DNA from: Acanthochlamys bracteata
Taxonomy: Eukaryota > Streptophyta > Magnoliopsida > Pandanales > Velloziaceae
Assembly (NCBI GenBank): GCA_019914995.1
Contig: CM034143.1
Coordinates: 6,611,501-6,675,500, forward strand
Direction: 5' to 3'
DNA: 64,000 nt
The notes beneath the pieces were generated by a model that was not told where the DNA came from, did not search any database, and saw only the letters and a list, made by a program, of their open reading frames with translations. Positions 35,205 through 46,995 of this stretch are shown here, piece by piece; the first letter of the stretch is position 1, and every line of letters begins with the position of its first letter. Made by a program: the position numbers and the translations under genes.

Positions 35205-36200
35205 TGAGAGATGTTGGAACCTTATAATTAGTTGTACTAAAACTTGTTTTAGCAGAAAAAGTGTAGCTACCTTGATCGCATTTATTTATGAAAAACTCAT
35301 AAAGTACAGTTAATCTAGGACTGCAGGTACTTACTTTTGCAAGCACTTTATGTTATCCTAAAGATTGCCAAAGATTTGTACAGTAAATATCAACAATCAG
35401 AGAAACAACAACATCCGCATTATTTGTGATTGTGCGAATTCTTCATTAGTGCAGAGGTCTAATGATTTACTACTAAAAGACTTAGAAAATTGAGCTCGAA
35501 TCTCATAAATAGTCAAATGAAGTGAAAAGATTGCAACTAACTAAAGTTCGACTGCAGCATGCATAAAGAAAAGCTCTCCACTGAAGAATCTACTAATAAT
35601 AAACTTTTCAATCATATTAGTTAAACACTTCAAATCTTCTCTATCAGAGATTTTTGTGCCCAACTTCTCTCTTAATAATTTGGAGGAAACACTTCATGCA
35701 AGCTTAATTAGAACTGAGAACAACAAACAACAACAACAATAATGACAACAATGACAAACTCGTTAATGCTACAATTTCGCTTAATTTCAGGCGCTTGAGA
35801 AAAAATTTCAGTCGCTTAATTTTCTTGCCAAATTTAAGAAACTTTTTTTTATCTCTTACGAGATTCTTAGAAACACAAAAAAAAATGGAAAATAAAAATT
35901 GAGTTGCAACAGTGAGAAATAATAATCTACAAAACCGAAAAAACTAAAAGAAAAAAGAAAAATCTCTCGAACAACAAGATATACTAACAAATTACAGAAA
36001 AAAATATATATAAGTAAACAACAACTACTACCTGATTAATTTATTCAACGAGAGAACAAACATCTTTCTCTCCTCTCTCTCTGTGTCTCTCTTCTCCCCA
36101 TTTGCCTCTCGGTTTTTTGTTTTCTTTCGTTCTCGGGTTTTCTTTTGTTTGGTCGAGTGTTGAAATAAGGCTACTGCTCGTTTGGCCCATGACTGCTCTT
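35205..36200. other. Spacer
   Basis: 3' flank of the DUF761 gene and AT-rich spacer. A CT-rich patch lies at 36065-36110. No coding sequence was recognised. Confidence 0.5.
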
Positions 36201-36224
36201 AACCAGGCCCATTATAAGCGTAGC

Positions 36225-36405
36225 CTGATGCAATGTTAGCAGATTCGGACCGGACCGTCTGGGTCAACCTAAAAACCATCAACCCGCGATCAAAACCGGT
36301 TCGGATCTGCAAATAAATTGTATATGTAAATAACTCGTTTTGATCCGGCTTGACCCGGACGGATTCCAATCGACCCGTCGACCCGCCCGTCCGGGTCAAC
36401 CATGG
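36225..36405. repeat. GC-rich GACCCG/CCGGTT block, possible hAT relic
   Basis: The block is dense in GGACCGGACC, GACCCGCG and GGTTCGGATC motifs like the subterminal parts of the hAT element at 233-771. A similar block occurs at 37308-37400 on the other side of the DUF1645 pseudogene. No termini or target duplications were found. Confidence 0.35.
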
Positions 36406-36529
36406 ATTGCCTTAAAAAAAAAAAAACCTAAATCCCTAATCCGGCCGCGTCTCCTTCTCTCTCGGATTGCCATTGAAGCTACTTGAATTGGTTCAGCTCC
36501 GGCCAAGTCCCTGAAAGATAACCTTACTT

Positions 36530-36980
36530 GAAGAGTTCATACGTGAGATGTCCACTGAAGCCGACCTCGTAGTCATCGCGCAGCAGTGGGAGATTCATCA
36601 GCGATACTTCAATAAAAAAGTAGACTTCGTGTTGCGGTGGAGGACAACAAGAGATGTTTAAGAGATCTGGTAGCTCCAGATCCTGAACTCGAGCTCGAGT
36701 TCTCAATATCAGCAGCAATAGTTGTAGTCTTATCAGAGTCCGACTTCGCGTTTAAGTTCCAAAGCTTCGGGAGAAGTAAAAGCTCACGCCATCGGCTCGA
36801 ACACGTCGAAGCACGTGGAGACATAGTATACACATAAAGAACAGGTGCTTTAAACGCTCTCCGTCGTTTGGGTGATATCATCACTGGCATCTCCGTCGAC
36901 AGGCGTGACCTCTTCCTGTTCGAAACAACTCGTCGACAGTCATTATCGTTGCTGGATCTCCCAATATTAGCAAAATAAAA
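36530..36980 (-). pseudogene. DUF1645-like protein pseudogene
   Basis: Minus-strand fragments in different frames follow the order of plant DUF1645 proteins. They are VDELFRTGR (compare the family's ADELF.GGKI), then, after a frame change near 36885, SPRASTCSSRWRELLLLPKL with SLKHLLL, and, after another, VSLMNLPLLRDDYEVGFSGH (compare SLNLPLLRD.....SISSRLS). The frames are broken by shifts and stops, and the N- and C-terminal parts are missing. The recall is from memory of family wording, so the assignment is moderate. No function can remain. Confidence 0.5.
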
Positions 36981-37307
36981 AACAAGTTTGGAGTGTTTAT
37001 TCGAATTACAAGCTCTATATATTCTTCTCCGGCTCTGCCACGCTGCTGATTAGAATTTAGAAAGAATTTCTTGCAAATGAGAAGAAGAAGAAACAGAAAA
37101 ACAGACTTTAGTGTTGCTGGATTTTTTTGCTTGGGAAATGGAAAAAGAGAGGAACATGCGAGCATTTATTAAGGAGCTCATTAAATGATATCTATCTCTC
37201 ATTGACAACCTCTTCATTCATCACGTCTTTTTATGCATCCGTCGAAATATGCATTTATTTATTTATTTGTGTATATACTTATTTCTTCTACAAACTACAT
37301 CGAATTG

Positions 37308-37400
37308 ACCCGCGGTTCACCCCCAACTCGGCCGGTTGGACCGCAATCCATCGACCCGGAAAAATTTTTGGGTCGGCGAATGGGTCGATTCTGCCAGCAC
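37308..37400. repeat. GC-rich GACCCG block, possible hAT relic
   Basis: GACCCGCGGTTCACCC, CGGCCGGTTGGACC and TGGGTCGATTCTGCC motifs stand out from the AT-rich surroundings and resemble the block at 36225-36405. Confidence 0.35.
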
Positions 37401-38089
37401 TGGCCTGATGATGTAGCAGCTAAGGCTTGTTACTGTTTTCGCAACGACCTGCCTGTACTATTGGGCTTAGGCCCAATAGATAGTCTTTCTTTCTTCAACT
37501 TTTAAATAATTTTTATAACATAATATATTTCTCGATAAATAGTTTTTTTAAGCCTAGAAACGTACTTGTCAAATTATTAATTGTAATTAACTACTTATCC
37601 TTCATGGAATTATGATGTTATTATTAAAAACAACTATAAATAATAGCAATTTTTTTCATATATTGAATTGCAAAGTCTTGCTTTTGATAGGACCAACTTC
37701 CATTCAATCTTGAACTACACTTGTTATATACAAAATAATACATCAGTTATATGTATATGTAGAAAAACATATATTTAGAAAAATAATTACTTAATTAGTA
37801 ATTAATTAGTAATTAATAAATGAATAAATACTAATAATATATAGAAATTTTCACAAAAACAAAAGAACACTATGGTCATATGCCCCTTCACAGAAACGTT
37901 AGTGAAGAACAAAAGCATCGGTTTTGGCCTTCGGAGATCTCAAAGAGTTCAATTCACAGTTTCTTCCTTCAATGAGTTCAATGTGATTCTTCTCTTCTCA
38001 ATTCTTTTTAAATATTTCTATCTTTCTTCTGCTTCTGCTGTTGTTTCTTCTTGCTGTTGTTCAAGAAGAAGAAGAAGACGTCAAGAAAT
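37401..38089. other. Upstream region and leader of G6PDH
   Basis: AT-rich spacer to about 37870, then a CT-rich stretch that is probably the G6PDH 5' untranslated region. An open frame starting at 37872 is in another frame and ends inside exon 1, so it is a shadow. Confidence 0.5.
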
Positions 38090-41000
38090 ATGGCTGCTCT
38101 TCAATGCCCGAAATGCCCCTCTTCTTCCAGGTTTACCTCTGCTTCTTGTGGTTCACAGCAACACTGTTTGCGGGCTTCTTTCCAGCCAAATTCGCTACGA
38201 TCAGCTTCTAGACCTCTGATCGCGAAATTGGTCGCTGCCAAATCAAGAAAAGATCGAAACTTTTCTGTCGTTTGCACTCAAGAAGGTTTGTTTTCTTTCA
38301 TTGCTTTTTCTTTTCAAATTTGTTTTGCTTGATTGATGCTGCTGGTTGCATCGAATTCTTAATTTTTGTATGCTTTTTCTGTTTGTTTGTTTTTGTAAAA
38401 AGTAAGTTTCAGTATGTTATGAATCCATAATTTGAAAGTTGGAATTTGGAGTTGATATTAAGTTAGAAATAATAGATATGAGATGTTGACTTTAGAACTA
38501 AGGACGCTATTTTGATGCATGGATTTGTTTTAGAGTATCCTCTAGTGATGGTTTAACTAATTGTAGGATGCAGTTGATTGTATTCTTCCTCAGAAAATGC
38601 AATTGTTTTCCGCAATCTTTTAATTTCTTGTATATATGTTCTTATTAGGGGCTCTCTTTTGGATTTGCTCATTGCTGCAACTTGTCCGAACTTTGATTAG
38701 AGGAAAAGTATCCGAACAAATTTGCAAAGCTTTTCATTTCTGGCATTTGTTTGGTCTATAGAATAGTGCACTCTTAATTGAAAGTTATGTTAAAACCTTG
38801 GTGCTTAATTGAATTAATACAGCGCTTCCTGCTGTTCCAAAGCCTGCTGAAAAGGAGCTGCCTATAGAGAAAGTGGAAAACAGTAGCTTCCATTTCATAT
38901 CTTCTGAAGATTTTGGAGATGCAGTCAGTCTTAGGTCCGGTGAGAAAGAATCAACTGTTAGTATCACTGTGGTTGGTGCATCCGGGGACCTTGCAAAGAA
39001 GAAAATATTCCCTGCTTTGTTTGCACTATATTATGAAGATTGCCTCCCGAAGGTATGTGATACCTACATCCACTTTCCTATTCGCTATGGCGAACTGTAA
39101 CCATGTCTGATTAGTAATCTTTAGTAACGACATGCTATGCTCTTGTCTGCAGCACTTCACCATCTTTGGCTATGCTCGTACTAAGATGACTGATGCTGAA
39201 CTAAGAAACATGGTCAACAAAACACTTACATGCAGAATAGACAAAAGGTTTTAAGGTTTTTCTTTTTGAGCTATAGAATATACTTATTGTTTTTCTTCTT
39301 CTTTGTACCTGGTTAAATTTTGCTGTTTGATCCTTGTGGGTGTTTCTTTTACTGAAGTATTTTCTTTTAAATTGATTAGAGAGAATTGCAATGACAAGAT
39401 GGAAGAATTCCTTAGTAGATGCTTCTATCATTCCGGCCAGTATGATTCTCAAGATAGTTTTGCAGACCTTGACAAGAAGCTGAAAGAACATGAGGTAATG
39501 CTTGTAAAACTTACGTATTGTTAATACTTCCGGAACTGCAGATATATTTTGCTCCGAAATGTTATTTAACGTTGGGTAATCATGAATTTTGCTCCTAAAT
39601 GTCAAAAGGTGTGTTCTTTTCTCTGTTGGGGTAAAAGGTGAAATTTTTTGTAGTACTTTTAGCTGTACATGTTCTTATCATCAAGATGAGAAAGCTGACC
39701 AGCTTGAGTTAAATATGGTGATGAAGTTTCAGAGTCTTGAGATATAAACTCTTGTCTAAGACAACAAATACGTAAAAACTCATGTCAAATTGATCTCTTC
39801 TGGATGTACTGTCCATTGAAAATTTTGACTTTCCTTGGAAGAATAATCGTGATGCTTGTGAATTTCCCATTTGCATGAGGTTTTGGACAAAACTTTCAGC
39901 TGTCATGGTGCTCGAGTTGTCCTATGATTACGTACTTCTCCAATGTAGTCCAAATACATAGCCCCGACATACATGTTTCTTTCTTGTTTTCAACTATAGT
40001 AATAATTTTACATGACAATTAACACTTTTTATGGATTTATTATGGCATTTTAATACTGGATAAGATGGAGAAAAAAGAGAGTCCTGATTTAGACCAAATA
40101 AAAATCATTCATGAAACTGGTTGCAGGGTGGAAGGATTGCCAATCGCCTATTCTACTTGTCAGTTCCTCCAAATATATTTATTGATGTAGTGAAATGTAC
40201 CAGTACATCAGCTGCTTCTGCAAATGGTTGGACAAGGGTTATAGTTGAAAAACCTTTTGGCCGAGACTCAGAATCATCTGCTGCTCTTACAAGAAATTTA
40301 AAACAATACCTCAAGGAGGATCAAATTTTCAGGTAAGTGTTAGCATTGCTATATTTTCCCTTCATTTAACTTTACGAGATGCACATAAAATCCAGGATTG
40401 ATCATTACTTGGGGAAGGAACTAGTGGAGAATCTATCTGTCCTTCGCTTTTCAAATCTAGTATTTGAACCCCTGTGGTCAAGGCAATATATAAGGAATGT
40501 GCAATTGATCTTCTCAGAAGACTTCGGCACTGAAGGACGAGGAGGGTATGTGTCAACCTTTTTCCTAATGGTCTTGATGTGTTTTTTCTCAAAAAAGGAT
40601 GATAGGTTAGTAATAACAACGCTTATTTGTCAATATGGTCTTTTCAGATATTTTGACAGCTATGGCATTATAAGGGACATCATGCAGAATCATCTTCTTC
40701 AAATACTGGCCCTATTTGCCATGGAAACTCCTGTTAGCTTGGACGCAGAAGACATTAGGAATGAAAAGGTTTCTTTGCATAACTCTTATACTGCTTTTAT
40801 ACCTGAGACTAACATTTTGATCTAGCTTGCATCATTTGTATTGTCTAAGTTTGTCCAGTGACCATGTTGCCTTATGCAAATACTGAAACAAAAAAATCAT
40901 GAAAGAGAACTTTCTTGAAAGCTTAGTCTTGTTAGAAGAAGAAAATAGACTATTCAATTAGATATATCCTAACAGTTCTTGCATTGTAGGTGAAAGTTCT

Positions 41001-41893
41001 GCGTTGCATGAAACGTCTGCAGCTAGAAGATGTTGTGATCGGTCAATATAAAAGCCATACCAAGGATGGGGTTACATACCCTGGTTACACTGATGACAAA
41101 ACTGTGCCAAAGGACAGTCTCACTCCAACATTTGCTGCTGCTGCCCTCTTCATACACAACGCAAGATGGGATGGCGTGCCCTTCCTGATGAAAGCTGGCA
41201 AAGCACTGCATAACAGAAGGTCATCCCCTTTTTAAAAGGCATAACCCTTGTTTACTGAGAGAGAAGGTGTGTAACTTCTTCACTAATGTGAGATGATTGG
41301 ATACACTTATTCTTAACAGAGCAGAGATCCGGGTACAGTTCAGACACGTCCCTGGTAATGTGTACAAGAGAAGCTTTGGAATAGATCTTGATCGAGCTAC
41401 GAATGAGCTTGTGATCAGGGTGCAGCCTGATGAAGCAATCTATTTAAAGATTAACAACAAGATTCCTGGGCTGGGGATGAGTTTGGATCGGAGTAATCTC
41501 AATCTCCATTATGCTGCAAGGTATAAACCACAACCTAAATTGAGGTTCTTTATCTTAATCCAGAGTGCTCACATGCTATGGGAGAAACTGCATTCTATGT
41601 GTTTCATAATACTAGAATTTGTTGAATCTTGCTTCAGATACTCAAAAGAGATACCAGACGCTTATGAAAGACTTCTGCTCGACGCAATTGAAGGTGAAAG
41701 GAGACTTTTCATCCGTTCAGACGAGTTAGATGCTGCTTGGGAGCTCTTCACACCTCTTCTCAAGGAACTGGAGGAGAAGAAAATTGCACCAGAGCTTTAT
41801 CCATACGGAAGCAGAGGTCCAGTTGGTGCCCATTACCTTGCCGCTAAGTATAATATCCGGTGGGGTGATCTTGGTTCTGATCCTGAAAAATAG
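38090..41893 (+). CDS. G6PD: Plastid glucose-6-phosphate 1-dehydrogenase
   Basis: Ten exons: 38090-38285, 38823-39052, 39153-39247, 39380-39494, 40127-40332, 40396-40545, 40648-40768, 40990-41219, 41320-41520 and 41638-41893. They join in frame to 599 residues. Residues 1 to about 60 are a Ser/Lys-rich transit peptide. The NADP+ fingerprint [10 protein letters not shown] is at 117-126. Two cysteines eight apart, C169 and C177 (CRIDKRENC), match the thioredoxin-regulated pair of plastid isoforms. The substrate-binding and catalytic motif RIDHYLGK is at 281-288. The enzyme opens the oxidative pentose-phosphate pathway, making NADPH from glucose-6-phosphate. The P1/P2 cysteines and the wording near [15 protein letters not shown] fit a canonical, active isoform, nearer P2 (G6PD2/3) by recall. 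It looks intact. Confidence 0.96.
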
Positions 41894-42529
41894 AACCAAA
41901 AAGAAACCATTTTACAATTTGAACAGGTTTTTTACTTGCGATTATGAGAAAAACACGAGTACTCTCAGGCGATAGGATTAGTTTCTCTGCAGCGAAGTAT
42001 ATGAAATGTGTATTGGGTGTTTATGTTATGCACATGCCCAGTAGAATAATTTTTTTGGTGTAAATTAATTATTGGAGCTGCCAGTTGAGCAGTAACTCAT
42101 TTTGCTAGAGAATAAAGGTTTTTGGTGCAATGTGAATTCTTCAAGTGATGCTTATTAATTCCAGTTCTCTTCAGAAACTCAAATGAATGTTTCTAATGCT
42201 CTGTATTTGTGTATCTGTAGTTTCTACCTGCCACGACTATGCAATTTTCAGCAGAGAAACAAATCTTCATTTCCAGAATAATTCAAATTTTGTTGCTGAA
42301 AAGGTCTGTGTACATAAGAGCATGCAGTGCCTTATGCTACAATATACAAGTTCTCGGCTATATATATCTTTTCAAATCGCTGGGTTTTGTTATAAAAGAA
42401 AATGTCTTTCAGGATATGTTCTTTCCACAGGAAATGACTTTTTCACAGGAAGTGAGCTCCTACATAATGTTTGCTGCTCTAGGTAGTATGACCAACTGTG
42501 TTTGAAATTTCACAGAGAAAACCAAAAAC

Positions 42530-42688
42530 ATGGAGCTGGTTGTTGTGGGTAATAGTTTGGCGATCATGGTGGCAGTGTTCAGCTTCTTCAAGACGTTGCG
42601 GTCTGAGCCAGGACCCGGAAGTTGGAATCACCATACGGCACCGGTCTGGATCAAATCGGAAATGCCTAGGGTGAAAGTATGTTACTGA
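42530..42688 (+). CDS. Small hydrophobic ORF, 52 residues, uncertain
   Basis: The frame MELVVVGNSLAIMVAVFSFF followed by KTLRSEPGPGSWNHHTAPVW is locally GC-richer than its surroundings and begins with a likely membrane segment. It lies between the 3' ends of G6PDH (+) and RMI1 (-). I recognise no family. It could be a genuine small membrane protein, the last exon of a longer gene or chance. An upstream acceptor-like CTGTAG at about 42217 and open frames at 42187-42505 leave a spliced form possible. Confidence 0.2.
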   Translation: MELVVVGNSLAIMVAVFSFFKTLRSEPGPGSWNHHTAPVWIKSEMPRVKVCY

Positions 42689-42988
42689 AGAAGGTAAAAT
42701 GGAAGTGGACCAAGAAATAAGAGATGTATAAACATTTCATATCAGCTTTTGAAAAAACAATTTACAAGCTAAAGGCTGAAGCTAGAAATTGTAAAACGAT
42801 CTTTTCGTTCTGTAGCATACAATGTATATATTACAAGTCTACCACGGCAAGCTAGTTTTCCAAGTGAATCATCTTTTCAAGATCACAGCAGTCATTTCAG
42901 TTTCGGGGCATACAAGTTCAACCGAATCTTGTTTCGAAGCAACGTTGAAAGCCTTAGGCCTTTCATATGTACATACAAATGAGTGGGA

Positions 42989-45900
42989 TTAGGGAGATAA
43001 CTCGATTGCGTCTGTAACTCGGGTCTGAATAGTTTGAGAATTGGCAGATGATTTTAGTCTTCTGAGAAGCATCCATGCATCTGATGATGAAACTTCATGG
43101 CTCATTTCAATTGCAAGAGGAGGGGACTTGCCGCTTATCTCCACAAGCATAGTTCCCTAGTAATAATGGAATAAAGGAGTTAAGATCCTATATTTTCAAA
43201 GAAAATTAACGAGGAAGTACCCACACGGCAGAAGATTCCTATTCTTTGTTACTGACTGTGTTTCGTAGGCATATCTAAGATATCTTTTACTAGAATCGAG
43301 CGACTACATAAACATGAAACTCAGGGAATTGTGAAGATAAGACCATTAACAATGAAATCAGGGCTGCGCAAAGAAAGATGCAACAATAAAGTAAGGTTGG
43401 TTCAACTCGATCAGAGAATTAAATGTCTCGCCTCAAACTTGGATAGGAAAAGCTGGAAATCTTTCATGATATTCCTCATTTGTGCCACTATTTCTTTGTC
43501 TGGAGAAGATAGAGCTGCGGTGACCTCCTCAGGTGAATGACCAATACCCTTTTGGACCACCTGAAACAAACCATCACCCACAAGACATGGAAAGACATAG
43601 AAGAAGTAAAGCAGAATGAAAGCTACATATGAAAATGTTGAACTTACATGATGATCTATAAGGACCTCAGAGATGAGGCTGCCATCATCTACATAAACAA
43701 GAAGCTCAAATCTACTCCGTTGCTTAAACTGGAATCCTATAACACCAGTCAGAAAGCACTGCAAAAATTTGACGTCATTCCCTAAGCAATTACACTATAA
43801 GCCAGAGGTAGCTTGTCCGCATAAAATAAGACGAACAATCAAGCCAAGTGAAATAGCTGATGGAGAAAGCAACTTTCAAAGTTCGGTGCAGAACTACTGA
43901 GCCAAAGTAAATGTAACTTGTTAGCAGGTTTAGCTTATTCTCTACTCAACATACCCACAACAGCACTTCGACACCCCCAGTCGTGATAAGGGCGTGTTTA
44001 CTATAGGATAAACTCACTTTTTCGAAAGTGAGTTTAAAAAATAAAATTAAAAATTAAAAATATTTAATAAAAAATAAAATTTTATAATTATTTTATATTA
44101 TAAGTAAGTTTTAAAATTAAATTTTAAAAATAAATTTTTAATAGAAATAATTTATTTTAATTTTGTAATGTAGTTTATGATGTAAGTGAGTTTAAAAAAA
44201 GTGAGTTTGAAGGGGTACGTAAACACGCCCTAAATCGACAAACTTTTAACTTTTGTAGCCTTCACCACCCTACCACTCTAATTCCAATTAAAATAGCATT
44301 TATCCATGGTAATACTATTGTTAGCATATACCATTATATACCTTAATTTTTGCCCTGATTGCGGGAGCTTGATCTTGCTGCGCTGCCCATTTGGCCAACA
44401 AAGATGCCATATACGTAAAAGGAACTTCGATGTTGCCATCAACTGCACCGGATGTATGTATGTTATCCTCATCAGTGTTGGCACTCAAGATTATAATAGG
44501 TTCAGAACTGGGACTATTTGCAGCAGAAGCGTGTCGTGCTGGTATTACTGTGGCAGCTGGAACTGTTTCACTGGTCACAACAACAGGTTCTTCTGTAGTG
44601 TTTCTGCTGATGTGGAGATCATCAATCTCATCCACCATTACATCTGCAATACTACTATCCATGTTCGGAATATGATCAACTACAGAAAAACATCATACTT
44701 AGTAGTATTAAACCAAGAATGCTGAATGTCCATAAGAACAAAAACAGAGACATCACATGTTTAAAGCTGCAAATTTCCCAAACTATGAAAAGAATTTGGA
44801 AACAAAACAAACTTAGAACACAGCTTGAAAACATAATATGAGGTTCTTATGAAATGACAGAAATTTGTGTATTAAGATCATTCTTGTAAAAGTTGAAGCG
44901 CAATACCCTCCAATTTCTTTAAGCATATTAGTGTCCCCGTATCAGCAAGAATAGCAAAAATATATATAAAAGCATGGAGAAAAGAGAACCTTGATTACTC
45001 CCAACAGAAACATGTTCTACGGATCTTGAGATGGGCACTTCTTCATTTCTCACAAACCCTGGATTTCTTGTGCTTCTGCTGATATGGAGACTATCAATTT
45101 CATCCATTATTCTACCAGCAGCACCACTTTCCATGTTGGAAACAAGGTCAACTACAGAAAATTAAAGACATATATAAGAAATAAAATGGTAGGATATGAA
45201 GTGCATATTGGTATGGTACAATACTCGATATCTTGTACAAGCATTGTGTACTAGATCTCAAAAGAAATAGTTGAAAGCTTATATAGTAGGCTGTTTGGAA
45301 CATAATTGGTGTGAAAATACAGAGATTGGTGAAAAATGGAAAAATTTTGATAGAGAAGTGAGTTGAATTTTGCACAATGCAACTACATCTTAGAATCAAG
45401 TAATTTATCATTTACTAACCAGCTTGAAATTCTGCAGAGTGGCAGTATATACTGCTATAAACAAGCCACTCAAATGAAATTAGAGCTAACCCTGTTGAAC
45501 GGGGAGGCCAGTAGCATCCTGTGAGACTAAGTTATCTGGTTGAGCACCATTGCTGATTGTAGGAGCCCATGCTGCAGTAGTAGCTCTTTCAGCAAGGGGG
45601 AGTCGACCATGCCTCCTAGCCATAATGTATAAGACAAAATTCCATGACTAACTAGCACAATTTAATGGTATTTAGGTCATAAAAAGGAGTACCAACAACC
45701 TTATACCCCGTGGTGGCTTTGTCACTTCTTTAATTAGCCTGTCCTGTGCTTCTCTCAGTTCATCCACAAACCCTCCAAGAACCTCTATAACATCAGGAAC
45801 AAGCATAAGCAGCCCTCTCCGTACTTGCACATTGCGAATGACAACCTGCATGGTGTGAGGTCTTCACTTTAGACCATATTTTGAAATCGCAGTGAGGATT

Positions 45901-46830
45901 TCTCCAAAACAAACAATAAGCACAGCCTAAAGAGGGTCAGACTAAACAACCACATTTAGACATTTTACAGATGATAAATGCATTTACCTTAAAGCCAGGA
46001 GGAGCAAGAACATCAAGCTTTGTGATGGGCTTGTATTCAATGCCAAACACACGCTGAACCCCATCGGTCATGCATAACTTGAGGCACCTCTTTGGCCCAG
46101 CATTCACAGAATTGTACCGTTGTCGAATAGGCAAGCAGATATTCACCATTTCATCTACCTAGAAAATTGCTGCAACTGTTAGATAAAGAATCCATTAGCA
46201 GGTTTGCAATGTCTATTGATAGTGAAGTTTCATGCTCTCCTGCAAGATTATTGAACTAAGATCCAGACATGAATCCATCAACTTATCAAAAGATCACCAC
46301 CAACAACTCATATCATGTTTAGAAAAGCAGCTACTCACCAGAATCATTCATAGGATTTCAAGAAACTTCACCTGAAGAACGAACGGACCTTCGAGCTCCT
46401 GGTTATGCAGCAAATTTACTCCCTCCAGTAAAACTCCAGCGCCGCAGAAATTCATATCAGACACCAATAACTCTCCAAACACGGCCTTCGCTTTCTCTTC
46501 ATCATTCAACTCGCTGAACCCCTGCACATTCTCATGGAGCCAACCAAGGCACGAATCTATCCAACTCTGCCGAAGAAATAATCCAAAACTCCGACATATA
46601 CCGTCGATTGGACCCACATAGCCGGATTGATGAGGGGGAGAGGGCGGCGGAGAGAGCTCGTCGGCGACATCGACAAACTCATCGTTGTCTTCGTCGGAGA
46701 TTTCGAGTGGAGCAGGTTGATTAGGGTTGATGTTAGGGTTATGGTTTTGGAAAATAGGGTTAGGGTTTCGGTGATCGCCGTCGTCTTCATCAGAGGAAGA
46801 GCTCGGGACGATAATGTTCCGCCGCGGCAT
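42989..46830 (-). CDS. RMI1: RecQ-mediated genome instability protein 1 homolog
   Basis: Nine minus-strand exons: 46830-46372, 46158-45988, 45845-45700, 45615-45491, 45151-44990, 44679-44342, 43758-43648, 43560-43432 and 43156-42989. They join in frame to 602 residues. RMI1 is the OB-fold scaffold of the RecQ helicase-TOP3A-RMI complex that dissolves double Holliday junctions in mitosis and meiosis. The N-terminus is acidic (SSSSDEDDGD). Next come the DUF1767 helical part (SWIDSCLGWLHENVQGFSEL) and the first OB fold (about 154-260: LKLCMTDGVQRVFGIEYKPI, VVIRNVQVRRGLLMLVPDVI). A variable linker and the C-terminal OB domain (about 468-602: CFLTGVIGFQFKQRSRFELL, FEGTMLVEISGKSPPLAIEM) follow. Exons 5 and 6 look like a tandem duplication, intron 8 seems to use a GC donor, and intron 6 contains a MITE. 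Confidence 0.92.
43990..44230. mobile_element. Tourist-like (PIF/Harbinger) MITE in RMI1 intron 6
   Basis: A 241-bp element with perfect 12-bp inverted ends, GGGCGTGTTTAC / GTAAACACGCCC. It is flanked by TAA on both sides (43987-43989 and 44231-44233), the PIF/Harbinger target duplication. Subterminal AAACTCACTTTTTCGAAAGT and AGTGAGTTTAAAAAAAGTGA are also partly inverted. The perfect ends suggest it is fairly young. It sits between exons 7 and 6 of RMI1, well away from splice sites. Confidence 0.88.
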
Positions 46831-46904
46831 TTTGTTTTCGCTCTGAAAAGATTTCGCGCCAATTTTACGTCCCAATATACATAGGGCGATACTGTGCACT
46901 TTCC

Positions 46905-46995
46905 GGCCCAACATCTAGAGGGCCGAGATGCCAATGCAGTTTATCTAAAAGGCCGTCGTTAGTCTACAAATTCTGGCCCTCTATACAAAGGCCCA
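46905..46995 (-). promoter_or_regulatory. GGCCCA (site II-type) boxes upstream of RMI1
   Basis: GGCCCA occurs at 46905-46910 and 46990-46995, about 75 and 160 bp upstream of the ATG, with GGGCC words between. Site II elements are common in promoters of proliferation and DNA-maintenance genes and are bound by class I TCP factors. Confidence 0.45.
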
